Program-made: the position numbers and the translations under genes
Shown here: piece by piece, positions 1 through 7,674 of the stretch
Position numbering within the stretch: position 1 is the first letter of the stretch
Layout of the letters: every line of letters begins with the position of its first letter
Assembly (NCBI GenBank): GCA_964639885.1
Contig: CAZXEH010000012.1
Span: forward strand, 1 to 57,345
Length of the DNA stretch: 57,345 bases
Direction: 5' to 3'
DNA from: JAGNLA01 sp964639885
GTDB taxonomy: Bacteria > Caldisericota > Caldisericia > JAAYUI01
The notes under the pieces: generated by a model
What the model was told of the DNA's origin: nothing
The model's input: only the letters and a program-made list of their open reading frames with translations
Databases searched by the model: none

Positions 1-44
1 TTCATAATGGGCATTATATCAAACAATGTTTTAAATAGAACCCT

Positions 45-180
45 CCGGCAACTTCGTTGCCACCTCCCTTCATTAATGGAGGCAAAGCATAGATATCTCT
101 TATCTTTTCTTGTGATTACCACTTAGAAACAATGAAACCTTCGGATTTATTCCGAGGTTTCAAAATATGAGCGATCAAAG
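45..180. repeat. Dispersed hairpin element, copy A
   Basis: This is one of three related intergenic elements (others near 9063-9218 and 21790-21962). It opens with a small hairpin GGCAAC-TTC-GTTGCC at about 57. Its core hairpin spans 134-161: arms GAAACCT(T)CGGA and TCCGAGGTTTC around loop TTTAT, with one bulged T. A shared downstream segment of the form TCAAAGGGATTAG follows. No reading frame is associated. Element limits are approximate. Confidence 0.6.
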
Positions 181-215
181 GGATTAGTTTTTTGCCGGCG
201 GAGCCGTTAAATAAA

Positions 216-320
216 CTCCCTCATCCGGCTTTCAGCCACCTTCTCCCATTAGCATGGGAGAAGGATTTTGGCAAACTTCCCTCGCCTGCGTAAGCGGGAG
301 AGGGATTGAGGGTGAGGGAG
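216..320. repeat. Compound intergenic palindrome
   Basis: Outer arms CTCCCTCA (216-223) and TGAGGGAG (313-320) enclose two strong internal hairpins: CCTTCTCCCAT/ATGGGAGAAGG (239-264) and a TCCCTC/GAGGGA stem (278-305). Palindromic elements of this CCCTCATCC...GGTGAGGGAG type occur between genes in many bacteria. It may fold as a cruciform or a transcript hairpin. There is no T-tract, so it is not an obvious terminator. Confidence 0.6.
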
Positions 321-358
321 TGTTTTCTTCGTTTTGTGCAGCGACCGAACATTAATAC

Positions 359-386
359 TTGAAGAAAACCCTGGCAGTCATAAAAT
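359..386 (+). promoter_or_regulatory. uvrB promoter, predicted leaderless
   Basis: A -35-like TTGAAG (359-364), a 16-base spacer and a -10 box TAAAAT (381-386) lie just six bases before the uvrB ATG at 393. No Shine-Dalgarno sequence precedes the ATG. With a start site about seven bases past the -10, the mRNA would begin at or next to the start codon. Confidence 0.5.
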
Positions 387-392
387 CACAAC

Positions 393-2465
393 ATGTCAAA
401 CGTTTTCAAGTTCGCATCGGAATTCCAGCCCTCCGGCGACCAGCCGCAGGCAATCGAAAAAATTGTTGATGGAATCAACCTCGGAATGCAGTGCCAGACG
501 CTTCTGGGCGTCACCGGTTCCGGAAAAACCTACACGGTGGCCAAGGTTATCGAGCGCGTAAACCGCCCCATCCTTGTTCTTGCCCACAACAAAACACTTG
601 CAGCCCAGCTTTATTCCGAGCTTTCAGAGTTCTTTCCGGAAAACGCCGTCGAATACTTCGTCAGCTACTATGACTACTACCAGCCGGAAGCGTATGTGCC
701 AAGGTCTGACACCTACATTGCCAAGGAAACCGACATAAACGACGACATCATGAGGCTGCGCCACTCAACCGTCAGATCGCTGCTTGAACGCCGTGATGTT
801 ATTGTTGTGGCCTCGGTTTCCTGCATCTATGGCTGGGAATCGCCTGAAGGGTATCAGGAGCAGGCCATTACAATCAAAACCGGACAAACCCTGCTTCGTG
901 ACGATCTGATAAGAAACCTTGTTGCAATGCAGTACGCCAGGAACAACATCGCCTTTGAAGCCGGAGCCATCAGGGTGAACGGATCGACGGTCGATGTGTG
1001 GCCACCTGAAACTGAAGACGCCGTGAGAATCGAGTTTGAGTTTGACGAGATCATGAAAATCTCAAGACTCGACCCTGTTCTTGGGCAAACAACCCAGGAG
1101 CTTGATGGATTCATGTTCTTTCCCGCAAAACAGTTCGTCACAACTCAGGAAAAAATTGAGCAGTACATCCCAAACATCATGAAAGAGCTTGATGAGCGGC
1201 TTGATTTCTTCAAGCAGAACAACAAGCTGCTGGAAGCGCAGAGGCTTGAGGAGCGAACAAAGTACGACATGGAGATGCTCCGCGAGATCGGCTACTGCAA
1301 CGGCATAGAAAACTACAGCATGTGGCTCTCCGGTCGATCCTTCGGAATGACCCCGTACACGCTGATGAACTTCTTCTCAGACGATTACCTTCTGATCATA
1401 GACGAAAGCCACATCACGGTTCCGCAGATCAGGGGCATGTTCGCCGGCGACCGGTCAAGGAAACAGGTTCTGGTCGACTACGGATTCAGACTGCCGTCCG
1501 CTCTTGAAAACCGCCCCCTCAACTGGGAGGAATTTGAACGGTTCATGGGTCAGACAATCTTTGTCTCGGCTACCCCATCTGACTGGGAACTGGAAAAATC
1601 ACAGCAGGTTGTCCAACAGCTGATCAGACCAACCGGTTTGCTTGATCCTGAAATCGAAGTCAGGCCAATCACTGGACAGATCGAGGATTTGAAGGGTGAA
1701 ATCAGGCAAAGGATTGAAAAGGGAGAGAGAACGCTCGTCACTGTCCTGACCAAGAAAATGGCCGAAAACCTGAGCGATTACCTGCTTGGAGCCGGTTTCA
1801 AAGTCTATTACCTCCACTCGGACATCGACACCATCCAGAGGGTGGACATCCTCAAAAAACTGCGTGAAGGGATATTCGATTGTATCGTTGGTGTCAACCT
1901 GCTCAGGGAAGGACTGGATTTGCCTGAAGTTTCGCTGATCGCCATCATGGATGCCGACAAGGAAGGGTTCCTCAGATCGACAACATCGCTCATCCAGACA
2001 ATCGGTCGTGCAGCAAGAAACGTTTCCGGAAAAGTCATCATGTACGCCGACAACATCACACATTCAATGAACAATGCAATTGGCGAAACAAACCGAAGAC
2101 GGCAGATTCAAGACGAGTTCAACATCAAAAACGGGATCAAGCCGGAGACCATCAGAAAAGCCATCAAGGACATGCTTTCGTTTGGCGAGGTCAAAGACAG
2201 GCTGCCAACAGTTGCACCGGGCATGACAGAAAAAGACATTCAGGCACTTATCCAGCAGCTTACAGACGAGATGAACCTTGCAGCAGCAATGCTTGAGTTT
2301 GAGCAGGCGGCAAAGATAAGGGACAGGATTGCAATCCTCAAGGGTGAGCTGATCGTCAAAGGCAAAGGCAAGGACATGCCTCAAAAGGAATCAAAAAGGA
2401 CGTCAACGGCAAGATCAATCAAGAACCGCCTTGCCGAGGTCTCGATGAAAGCAAGGAAACGCTAG
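393..2465 (+). CDS. uvrB: UvrABC excinuclease subunit B
   Basis: UvrB is the helicase-like damage-verification subunit of nucleotide excision repair; it is loaded by UvrA and recruits UvrC for incision. The 690-residue product is about the normal family length. Visible features are Walker A GVTGSGKT (39-46), the DNA-clamping beta-hairpin region rich in Tyr (about 91-102, YYDYYQPEAY), a DESH Walker B, helicase motifs near the middle (VSATP; QTIGRAARN) and a C-terminal UVR helical hairpin (about 625-650) for UvrC contact. The ATG at 393 has no Shine-Dalgarno sequence, but a -10 box ends six bases upstream, which fits a leaderless message. The gene converges on the membrane protein gene at 2467 with one base between stops. 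It looks intact. Confidence 0.97.
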   Translation: MSNVFKFASEFQPSGDQPQAIEKIVDGINLGMQCQTLLGVTGSGKTYTVAKVIERVNRPILVLAHNKTLAAQLYSELSEFFPENAVEYFVSYYDYYQPEAYVPRSDTYIAKETDINDDIMRLRHSTVRSLLERRDVIVVASVSCIYGWESPEGYQEQAITIKTGQTLLRDDLIRNLVAMQYARNNIAFEAGAIRVNGSTVDVWPPETEDAVRIEFEFDEIMKISRLDPVLGQTTQELDGFMFFPAKQFVTTQEKIEQYIPNIMKELDERLDFFKQNNKLLEAQRLEERTKYDMEMLREIGYCNGIENYSMWLSGRSFGMTPYTLMNFFSDDYLLIIDESHITVPQIRGMFAGDRSRKQVLVDYGFRLPSALENRPLNWEEFERFMGQTIFVSATPSDWELEKSQQVVQQLIRPTGLLDPEIEVRPITGQIEDLKGEIRQRIEKGERTLVTVLTKKMAENLSDYLLGAGFKVYYLHSDIDTIQRVDILKKLREGIFDCIVGVNLLREGLDLPEVSLIAIMDADKEGFLRSTTSLIQTIGRAARNVSGKVIMYADNITHSMNNAIGETNRRRQIQDEFNIKNGIKPETIRKAIKDMLSFGEVKDRLPTVAPGMTEKDIQALIQQLTDEMNLAAAMLEFEQAAKIRDRIAILKGELIVKGKGKDMPQKESKRTSTARSIKNRLAEVSMKARKR

Positions 2466-2466
2466 G

Positions 2467-2835
2467 TCAGACTGCCCTGGTGTACATGATGATCATGAAG
2501 GTCATCACAATTGCAACAGGAACGGCAATCGAAATGTAGCCGAACAGCCTCTGGTCGTTTTCAGACACGGCAAACAGGCCAAAAATCACGCCAAAGCAGA
2601 GGAACAGCAGCCAAAGCGGGTTTGCCCACAATGCTCCCGTGAAAAGCCAGTTCTGGTAGAAGGCATTGGTGAGAATGATGCAGATTGCTGCAAAATCAAA
2701 GGCAAGCCCCACGATGCCCGGTGAAAACCTGTAAATCTTAAGGACGAATGCAACAAAGACGGCCACAAGAAGAAGAGCCACAATGCATCCGCCAAAAACA
2801 AGCCAGTTGATCAAAGTATAGTTTTCAAATCCCAT
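2467..2835 (-). CDS. Small four-helix membrane protein (paralog 1)
   Basis: I do not recognise the family. The 122-residue product is almost entirely hydrophobic, with about four predicted membrane helices. It resembles its neighbours at 2881-3219 and 3228-3608: each has about four helices and a signature near the end of the form FGLFAV-x(6-8)-GYISIA before the last helix. This suggests local duplication. The ATG at 2835 lacks a ribosome binding site, but a -10 box TAAAAT (2842-2847) lies six bases upstream with a TTGAAT -35 seventeen bases further, so it is probably leaderless and transcribed separately from its two paralogs. Confidence 0.7.
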   Translation of the reverse strand: MGFENYTLINWLVFGGCIVALLLVAVFVAFVLKIYRFSPGIVGLAFDFAAICIILTNAFYQNWLFTGALWANPLWLLFLCFGVIFGLFAVSENDQRLFGYISIAVPVAIVMTFMIIMYTRAV

Positions 2836-2841
2836 GTGCGG

Positions 2842-2870
2842 ATTTTATATTATTCTTTGAAAAAATTCAA
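2842..2870 (-). promoter_or_regulatory. Leaderless promoter of the 2467-2835 gene
   Basis: On the minus strand: TTGAAT (2865-2870), 17-base spacer, TAAAAT (2842-2847), six bases, then ATG at 2835. The geometry matches that of uvrB and the divergent pair at 3608/3673. Confidence 0.5.
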
Positions 2871-2880
2871 ATGGTCGGTG

Positions 2881-3219
2881 TCAAGCCAACCACATCATGG
2901 CCACGAAGAATGCCATGGCCAGCGACAGTGAGATGATGGCCAGAATTCTGCCTTTGCCGTTCATCGCAAAAAGTCCGAAAATCAGAACCCATGAAGCTGG
3001 TACCAACCAGGCCAGATGACCGATAAAAGTGTAAGCATCATATCCAAGCAACGAAAATGAGTAGATCACAAGACAAATCATCAGCACAAACGAGGCGAGG
3101 CTGATAATTCCGTTTACAATGCCCATCTTCCTGAGGAAATAAGCGATTACCACAGGCAAAGCAGCCATCAAGATTCCGGCCAACGAGATGAAAAAAAGGA
3201 TTGATGTAATGGAGTCCAT
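2881..3219 (-). CDS. Small four-helix membrane protein (paralog 2)
   Basis: Unrecognised 112-residue integral membrane protein with about four hydrophobic segments. Near the end it carries FGLFAMNGKGR followed by IISLSLA, aligning with the FG(L/M)F...ISIA signature of its two neighbours. A Shine-Dalgarno sequence (AGGAG, about seven bases before the ATG at 3219) is present. The upstream gene of the same strand ends at 3228, so the two are probably co-transcribed from the promoter before 3608. The presence of an SD here and its absence at the operon's first gene fits the general pattern in this window. Confidence 0.65.
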   Translation of the reverse strand: MDSITSILFFISLAGILMAALPVVIAYFLRKMGIVNGIISLASFVLMICLVIYSFSLLGYDAYTFIGHLAWLVPASWVLIFGLFAMNGKGRILAIISLSLAMAFFVAMMWLA

Positions 3220-3227
3220 ATTATCTC

Positions 3228-3608
3228 CTACGGGAAAATTCTAAACATTGTCACAACAACTGTTGGGAGCAACATTATCACAAAACCCACTGCGATTGAA
3301 ATCGTCCCGAACACCGGCTCTTCCCTCACCCCGAACATCCCGAGAATGAAGCCCGAAATTGCAAACTGGAATATGCACCAGGAAAAGACAGAATAAAATT
3401 CGGGTGAAAAAGGCATCCATTCACTCAATGATGCGACAATCGAAAAAGCCAGTCCCAGGAAAGCCAATCCCGCAAGACACAAACCAATCAGTCCGGGACG
3501 TAGTTTCTTTATGTTCAAAAAAATCCCGGCAGCAACTGCAACAATGATAATAAACAGCTGCAAAACGACCATCGCCCACACTGGCAGCCCTATGTTTAGA
3601 TATCCCAT
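3228..3608 (-). CDS. Small four-helix membrane protein (paralog 3)
   Basis: Unrecognised 126-residue membrane protein with about four hydrophobic helices and the signature LGMFGV...FGTISIA near its C-terminus, shared with the two following minus-strand genes. It is the first gene of a two-gene unit. Its ATG at 3608 lacks an SD and sits six bases after a TAGAAT -10 box. The gene diverges from the one at 3673 with only 64 bases between start codons. Confidence 0.65.
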   Translation of the reverse strand: MGYLNIGLPVWAMVVLQLFIIIVAVAAGIFLNIKKLRPGLIGLCLAGLAFLGLAFSIVASLSEWMPFSPEFYSVFSWCIFQFAISGFILGMFGVREEPVFGTISIAVGFVIMLLPTVVVTMFRIFP

Positions 3609-3614
3609 GCCAGC

Positions 3615-3666
3615 ATTCTACCGGTTTCGACATCTCATTGCAAACCTTAGTGCTGGTTGCTAGAAT
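3615..3666. promoter_or_regulatory. Symmetric divergent leaderless promoter pair sharing one -35 box
   Basis: The palindromic hexamer TTGCAA (3638-3643) can serve as -35 on both strands. Seventeen bases to the left lies a minus-strand -10 TAGAAT (3615-3620), six bases from the minus ATG at 3608. Seventeen bases to the right lies a plus-strand -10 TAGAAT (3661-3666), six bases from the plus ATG at 3673. The arrangement is fully symmetric: ATG-N6-(-10)-N17-(-35)-N17-(-10)-N6-ATG. Confidence 0.6.
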
Positions 3667-3672
3667 CAGATC

Positions 3673-3978
3673 ATGGAGCACAAAGAACGCAAGGCCGTTC
3701 TTGACACGCATGACGGCAAGCTCATGGCGCTTGTCTCAATGAATGCAGGCATTGGCTCACTAATCTTCATTTTCGTAAAATCTTTCCTTCTTACAATGCC
3801 GTTTATTGTCATCCTTACCCTGGGGCTTTATGCATGGTTTCCAAGAAAGATCGATGAAACCAACATCGAAATGGCTGACAAGGCAAAAGTGACGGTCATC
3901 AAAGTGATTGTTGTCCTTTTCATCATCACCTTCATAGCTGTAGCCTGGATTGTGGCAAGAGAAATCAAGGTTTACTAG
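3673..3978 (+). CDS. Small membrane protein, two helices
   Basis: Unrecognised 101-residue protein. A polar N-terminus of about 30 residues is followed by two hydrophobic segments (about 33-56 and 75-95) separated by a short charged loop rich in Lys and Glu. It diverges from the four-helix paralog at 3228-3608 and shares its promoter region, so the two may be expressed together. The ATG at 3673 has no SD and lies six bases downstream of TAGAAT. No functional motif is visible. Confidence 0.6.
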   Translation: MEHKERKAVLDTHDGKLMALVSMNAGIGSLIFIFVKSFLLTMPFIVILTLGLYAWFPRKIDETNIEMADKAKVTVIKVIVVLFIITFIAVAWIVAREIKVY

Positions 3979-4073
3979 CAACACCATTATTTAGGTAACT
4001 TTTTCTCATTAAGCTGACTCAATTGATTTGAGGCATTTGTTTAGTTCGAGCCTTCAGTCAATAAGTTGTTTTT

Positions 4074-4134
4074 GGTAAATTAATACTGTTTTACCTAATT
4101 CCTTGTTGACTGTTTTCGTTAATTCATCTTTAAT
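4074..4134 (+). promoter_or_regulatory. fixABCX promoter with inverted repeat
   Basis: TTGACT (4106-4111), a 17-base spacer and TTTAAT (4129-4134) form a good promoter 19 bases before the fixA ATG. Directly upstream lies an inverted repeat GGTAAA (4074-4079)-N10-TTTACC (4090-4095), placed where an activator or repressor could act. The binding protein is unknown. Confidence 0.5.
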
Positions 4135-4152
4135 AGGCTTGAAGGAGGCAAA

Positions 4153-4983
4153 ATGCACATTGCAGTTTTGATAAAGCAAGTGCCCGACACGCAGGAAGTT
4201 AAGATTGATCCAGAGAAGAACACCATCGTCCGTGCTGGCGTCGAATCAATAGTAAACCCATTTGATATGAACGCAACGGAGATGGCTCTCCAGCTTGTCG
4301 AAAAATACGGTGGCCAAATCACAGTTATAACGATGGGACCACCACAGGCCGAATCAGCCCTGCGTGAAACCCTCGCCATGGGTGCAACACGCGCCGTGTT
4401 GGTGACTGACAGGAATTTCGCAGCTGCCGACACCCTGGCTACATCCTACACACTTGCAAAAACGATTGAAAAGGCAGAAGCCGAGTTCGGAAAAGTTGAT
4501 CTCGTGCTCTGCGGCAAACAGGCTGTCGACGGCGACACGGCCCAAACCGGCCCGGGCGTTGCGTGCAGACTGAACATGGATCAGATGACCTACGTCACCG
4601 AAGTCGAATCAGTCGACACAAAAGCAGGCACAATCATTGCTAAGAGAAGGCTTGCAAAAGGCGTCCTGAGGGTTCAGGCAAATCTTCCGGCCCTCATCAC
4701 TGTTGAAAAGGACATCAACGAACCAAGGTACGCCTCGGTTTCAGGCATCATCAGGGCAATCAGGGAAAAGATCCACGAGTGGAGCGCCGACTACATCAAG
4801 GCCGACCCTGAACAGATCGGATTCAAGGGTTCGCCGACGTGGGTAAAGCGCATCTTCACCCCACCGCCAAGAGAAGGCGGGCCAAAGTTCAAAGGCGCAG
4901 AGTCTGTACCACAGGCAATTGACACGGTGTTTCCAAACATCTACTTCAAGGAAGCGATCTTTGGAGAGGAGGCCGGAAAATGA
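4153..4983 (+). CDS. fixA: Electron transfer flavoprotein beta subunit (FixA)
   Basis: This is the small subunit of an electron transfer flavoprotein. In FixABCX/EtfABCX complexes the AB heterodimer oxidises NADH at a bifurcating FAD, sending one electron toward a quinone via FixC and one toward ferredoxin. The 276-residue product opens with the family's IAVLIKQVPDT, continues with a VNPFDMNATEMAL segment and has CGKQAVDGDTAQTGP near residue 118. A strong GGAGG precedes the ATG at 4153. The stop overlaps the fixB start (ATGA at 4980-4983), implying coupled translation. The presence of fixC and fixX next to it points to the bifurcating, quinone-linked type rather than a plain acyl-CoA dehydrogenase partner. 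Confidence 0.95.
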   Translation: MHIAVLIKQVPDTQEVKIDPEKNTIVRAGVESIVNPFDMNATEMALQLVEKYGGQITVITMGPPQAESALRETLAMGATRAVLVTDRNFAAADTLATSYTLAKTIEKAEAEFGKVDLVLCGKQAVDGDTAQTGPGVACRLNMDQMTYVTEVESVDTKAGTIIAKRRLAKGVLRVQANLPALITVEKDINEPRYASVSGIIRAIREKIHEWSADYIKADPEQIGFKGSPTWVKRIFTPPPREGGPKFKGAESVPQAIDTVFPNIYFKEAIFGEEAGK

Positions 4984-5993
4984 GCGACATCACAACATGG
5001 AAAGACGTGCTTGTTTTCATTGAAGTCTCCGATGGAAAGCTCCAGGAAGTCGGATTTGAACTCCTTGGCGAGGCAAGAAAGCTTGCAACCAAAGTTAACC
5101 AGAACGTCTCAGCCCTCATCATTGGGCACGACGTTGAAAAGTACGCAAAAGACGTAATCGCTCACGGTGCAGACACAGTCTACATCGTTGACGATCCAGG
5201 CTACAAGGATTATCTGACAAAAACCTACACAAAGGCTTTTGTCGCAGTGGTTGAAAAGCACCATCCAGACATCGTCCTCATCGGCGCAACTCCGCTTGGC
5301 AGAGACCTCTCGGGCGCAGTGGCCACCATCCTCAAGGCCGGCCTCACGGCTGACTGCACAGGACTGGACATTGACGACAAGACCTTCAAACTCCTCTCAA
5401 CACGTCCGACATTTGGTGGAAACGTCATGGCTACAATCTTCTGTCAGAAGGGCAAGCCACAGATGTCGACTGTCAGACCAAAAGTCATGGCCAAGCCTGA
5501 ACCTGATCCAAAAAGAACAGGCACAGTCATAAAGGAAACCATCTCGGTCGATCCAAAAGACCTCACAGTCAAAATCCTTGAATTCATCTCAGACGCTTCA
5601 AGGGATGAAATCGAGATCGAGCACGCAAAGGTTCTTGTTGGTGGCGGAAGGGGATGTGCAACGCCCGCTGGCATGGAAAAGCTCAAAGAGCTTGCAAAAG
5701 TCGTTGGCGGAGAGGTTTGCGGATCAAGACCGCTCGTTGAGAACGGCCTCATCGAAGCCTCAAGACAGGTTGGCCAGACCGGCAAAACTGTCGTGCCAAG
5801 GGTTTATTTTGCAGTCGGCATCTCAGGAGCCATCCAGCACCTTGTGGGAATGCAGAATTCCAACGTCATCATCGCGATCAACACCAACCCGGATGCACCT
5901 ATTTTCAAGGTTGCGTCCGTCTCCATCGTTGGTTCGTGGCAAACAGTCCTGCCCGCACTCATCGAGGAGTTGAAAAAGAGAACCGGGAGGTAG
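4980..5993 (+). CDS. fixB: Electron transfer flavoprotein alpha subunit (FixB)
   Basis: The large ETF subunit, 337 residues, binds the second FAD. The C-terminal FAD-binding half is clearly visible: a VGGGRG start of the domain, a GSRP(L)V segment, the VGQTGKTV loop, then a GISGAIQHLVGMQ stretch and IIAINTNPDAPIF close to the end. The N-terminal half shows the adenine-nucleotide alpha-hydrolase-like fold with IGATPLGRDL. It overlaps fixA by four bases and is followed by fixC after one base, so the four genes form one operon. No lesion is seen. Confidence 0.95.
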   Translation: MSDITTWKDVLVFIEVSDGKLQEVGFELLGEARKLATKVNQNVSALIIGHDVEKYAKDVIAHGADTVYIVDDPGYKDYLTKTYTKAFVAVVEKHHPDIVLIGATPLGRDLSGAVATILKAGLTADCTGLDIDDKTFKLLSTRPTFGGNVMATIFCQKGKPQMSTVRPKVMAKPEPDPKRTGTVIKETISVDPKDLTVKILEFISDASRDEIEIEHAKVLVGGGRGCATPAGMEKLKELAKVVGGEVCGSRPLVENGLIEASRQVGQTGKTVVPRVYFAVGISGAIQHLVGMQNSNVIIAINTNPDAPIFKVASVSIVGSWQTVLPALIEELKKRTGR

Positions 5994-5994
5994 G

Positions 5995-7296
5995 ATGGAA
6001 GAGAGATTTGATCTCATAATCGTTGGAGCCGGGCCTGCCGGAATCAGCGCGGCAATCGTGGCTGCAAAAGCCGGGCTCAAAACAATAGTTATCGAAAGGG
6101 GCGAATTTCCGGGCTCCAAGAACGTTTTTGGCGGTGTGGTCTATGTCAGTGAAATTGACAAGCTCATACCAGGTTTCATGAGCGACCCGAAGGCTCCCGT
6201 CGAAAGAATCATCACCGATTCAAGGCTCGTTTACGCAAACGACACTGGGGCGCTGCAAGTCGGATACAAAACCTCAAATTTTGCAGACAAACCAAACGTC
6301 ATCACCGTCCACAGGGCAAAGTGGGACAGGTGGTTTGCAAAGAAGGCTCAGGATTTGGGAGCGCTCATCGTTCCAAACACTGTTGTCGGTTCAGTCATCA
6401 AAAACGACAAGGGCCAGGTGGTTGGTGTAAGATGCACCAGACCTGACGGCGACATCTATGCGAAAATGGTCATCTTCTGCGACGGCGTCCAGTCGACGCT
6501 GCTCGTCAAGGAAGGCATCAGACCGGAAGTCAAGCCGGAACATGTGGCTCTTTCAGTCAAGGAATCCATCCAGCTCACGGAAGAAGAGGTTACAAAACGC
6601 TTTGGTTGCAAGCCGGGTGAAGGCGTCACCTTTGAAATTCTCGGTTCACTTGCCGACAGGATGGATGGCGTTGCGATAATGTACACAAACAAGGACACCG
6701 TTTCCCTTGGAATAGGCGCAAACCTTGCCCAGTGGCAAAACTCCAAGGTCACACCGTACGACATGATCGACAAACTCAAGGAACACCCGTTCATAAAGCC
6801 GTTCATCGAGGGCGGAACAACAAAGGAATACGTCGCCCACTGGCTCCCTGAAGGCGGTTACGATTCGATGCCAAAGATGCACGGACCTGGCTATCTCCTT
6901 GCCGGTGACACCTCCATGCTGTTCAACGCCCTGCACCGCGAAGGCACAAACCTCGCCCAGGCAACCGGAAGAATGGCTGGCGAAGTTGCCGTCGAAGCGA
7001 TCAAGGCAAACGACTGCTCAGAGAATTTCCTCTCAAGGTACGCAATCCTGGTCAAACAAAGCTTTGTTGGCCGAGACATGAGAAAGTACCGCAATTTCCC
7101 GCACCTGCTCTACAAAAATCCGATGATTTTCAACACACTCCCTGAGGTTGTCGGTGAAGCAGTTGAAGAGATGCTGAAAGTTGACGGCGTGCCCAAAAAG
7201 CAGAAACAGAAAATAATCATGACCAACATCAGGAAAAAGGTTGGCCTCTGGAAGCTGATGATGCTTGGCCTTCGCGGAATCAATTCGGTGAGATAG
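5995..7296 (+). CDS. fixC: FixC-type ETF-quinone oxidoreductase flavoprotein
   Basis: FixC is an FAD protein of the ETF:quinone oxidoreductase family that passes electrons from the FixAB flavoprotein to a membrane quinone. The 433-residue product begins with a dinucleotide-binding fold (FDLIIVGAGPAGISAA, residues 4-19) ending in the acidic residue of VIERGEFPG. A second FAD motif, PGYLLAGDTS, lies near residue 300, followed by the helix-start HREGTNLAQATG. The C-terminus is basic and partly hydrophobic, as in membrane-associated homologs. An SD (GGAGG) overlaps the end of fixB. The Fe-S partner is supplied separately by fixX. Confidence 0.94.
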   Translation: MEERFDLIIVGAGPAGISAAIVAAKAGLKTIVIERGEFPGSKNVFGGVVYVSEIDKLIPGFMSDPKAPVERIITDSRLVYANDTGALQVGYKTSNFADKPNVITVHRAKWDRWFAKKAQDLGALIVPNTVVGSVIKNDKGQVVGVRCTRPDGDIYAKMVIFCDGVQSTLLVKEGIRPEVKPEHVALSVKESIQLTEEEVTKRFGCKPGEGVTFEILGSLADRMDGVAIMYTNKDTVSLGIGANLAQWQNSKVTPYDMIDKLKEHPFIKPFIEGGTTKEYVAHWLPEGGYDSMPKMHGPGYLLAGDTSMLFNALHREGTNLAQATGRMAGEVAVEAIKANDCSENFLSRYAILVKQSFVGRDMRKYRNFPHLLYKNPMIFNTLPEVVGEAVEEMLKVDGVPKKQKQKIIMTNIRKKVGLWKLMMLGLRGINSVR

Positions 7297-7304
7297 GAGG
7301 AAAG

Positions 7305-7589
7305 ATGAGCAAAATTGAAGACAAACTGTATGCAACCAGATTCAAGGTCGACCACACCAGCCACCTTTCCATCATCGACGAGAAGGTGTGCGAAAAATGC
7401 AGGGAAACCCGTGGCCAGCCCTGCACAATCTTCTGCCCGGCTGCTGTCTACGTTTGGGACGAAGGGCACATGAGGGTTGTGTATGAAGGCTGCCTTGAGT
7501 GCGGTTCCTGCAGGATCGGTTGCCCTTATGCCAACATCAAGTGGGAATTCCCCCGCGGTGGGTTCGGAGTGCAGTATAAACTAGGCTAA
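7305..7589 (+). CDS. fixX: FixX ferredoxin-like protein
   Basis: Small Fe-S protein (94 residues) that works with FixC, corresponding to the C-terminal ferredoxin portion of eukaryotic ETF-QO. The typical pattern is present: CEKC and C...FCPA in the first half, then GCLECGSCRIGCPYANIKW and the family tail PRGGFGV. The Cys set is enough for one [4Fe-4S] cluster plus extra Cys. A strong SD (AGGAGG) lies eight bases before the ATG. It is the last gene of fixABCX and is followed by a clear terminator. Confidence 0.94.
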   Translation: MSKIEDKLYATRFKVDHTSHLSIIDEKVCEKCRETRGQPCTIFCPAAVYVWDEGHMRVVYEGCLECGSCRIGCPYANIKWEFPRGGFGVQYKLG

Positions 7590-7618
7590 ACCTCACATAC
7601 AACTCTATTTACTTTGAT

Positions 7619-7640
7619 GACCCCTCAAATTTGAGGGGTC
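7619..7640 (+). terminator. Terminator after fixX
   Basis: A perfect 11-bp inverted repeat GACCCCTCAAA/TTTGAGGGGTC (7619-7640) is followed by TTTACTTTT. It lies 30 bases after the fixX stop and closes the fixABCX operon. Confidence 0.85.
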
Positions 7641-7674
7641 TTTACTTTTGGTCAATCAACATTAACCTTATGTC

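Larger units (their letters stand above)
1..392. other. Intergenic region upstream of uvrB
   Basis: I see no convincing gene here. The stretch holds one copy of a dispersed hairpin element (about 45-180), a compound palindrome (216-320) and the uvrB promoter (359-386). A short reading frame starting at 334 runs into uvrB in another frame and has no coding character. Confidence 0.6.

Noticed and set aside
216..320. Terminator before uvrB
   Set aside because: The hairpins lack T-tracts and form a compound palindrome typical of intergenic repeats.
1599..2063. Long minus-strand frames inside uvrB and other well-coded genes
   Set aside because: They are antisense shadows of conserved coding sequence, with no ribosome binding sites or recognisable domains.
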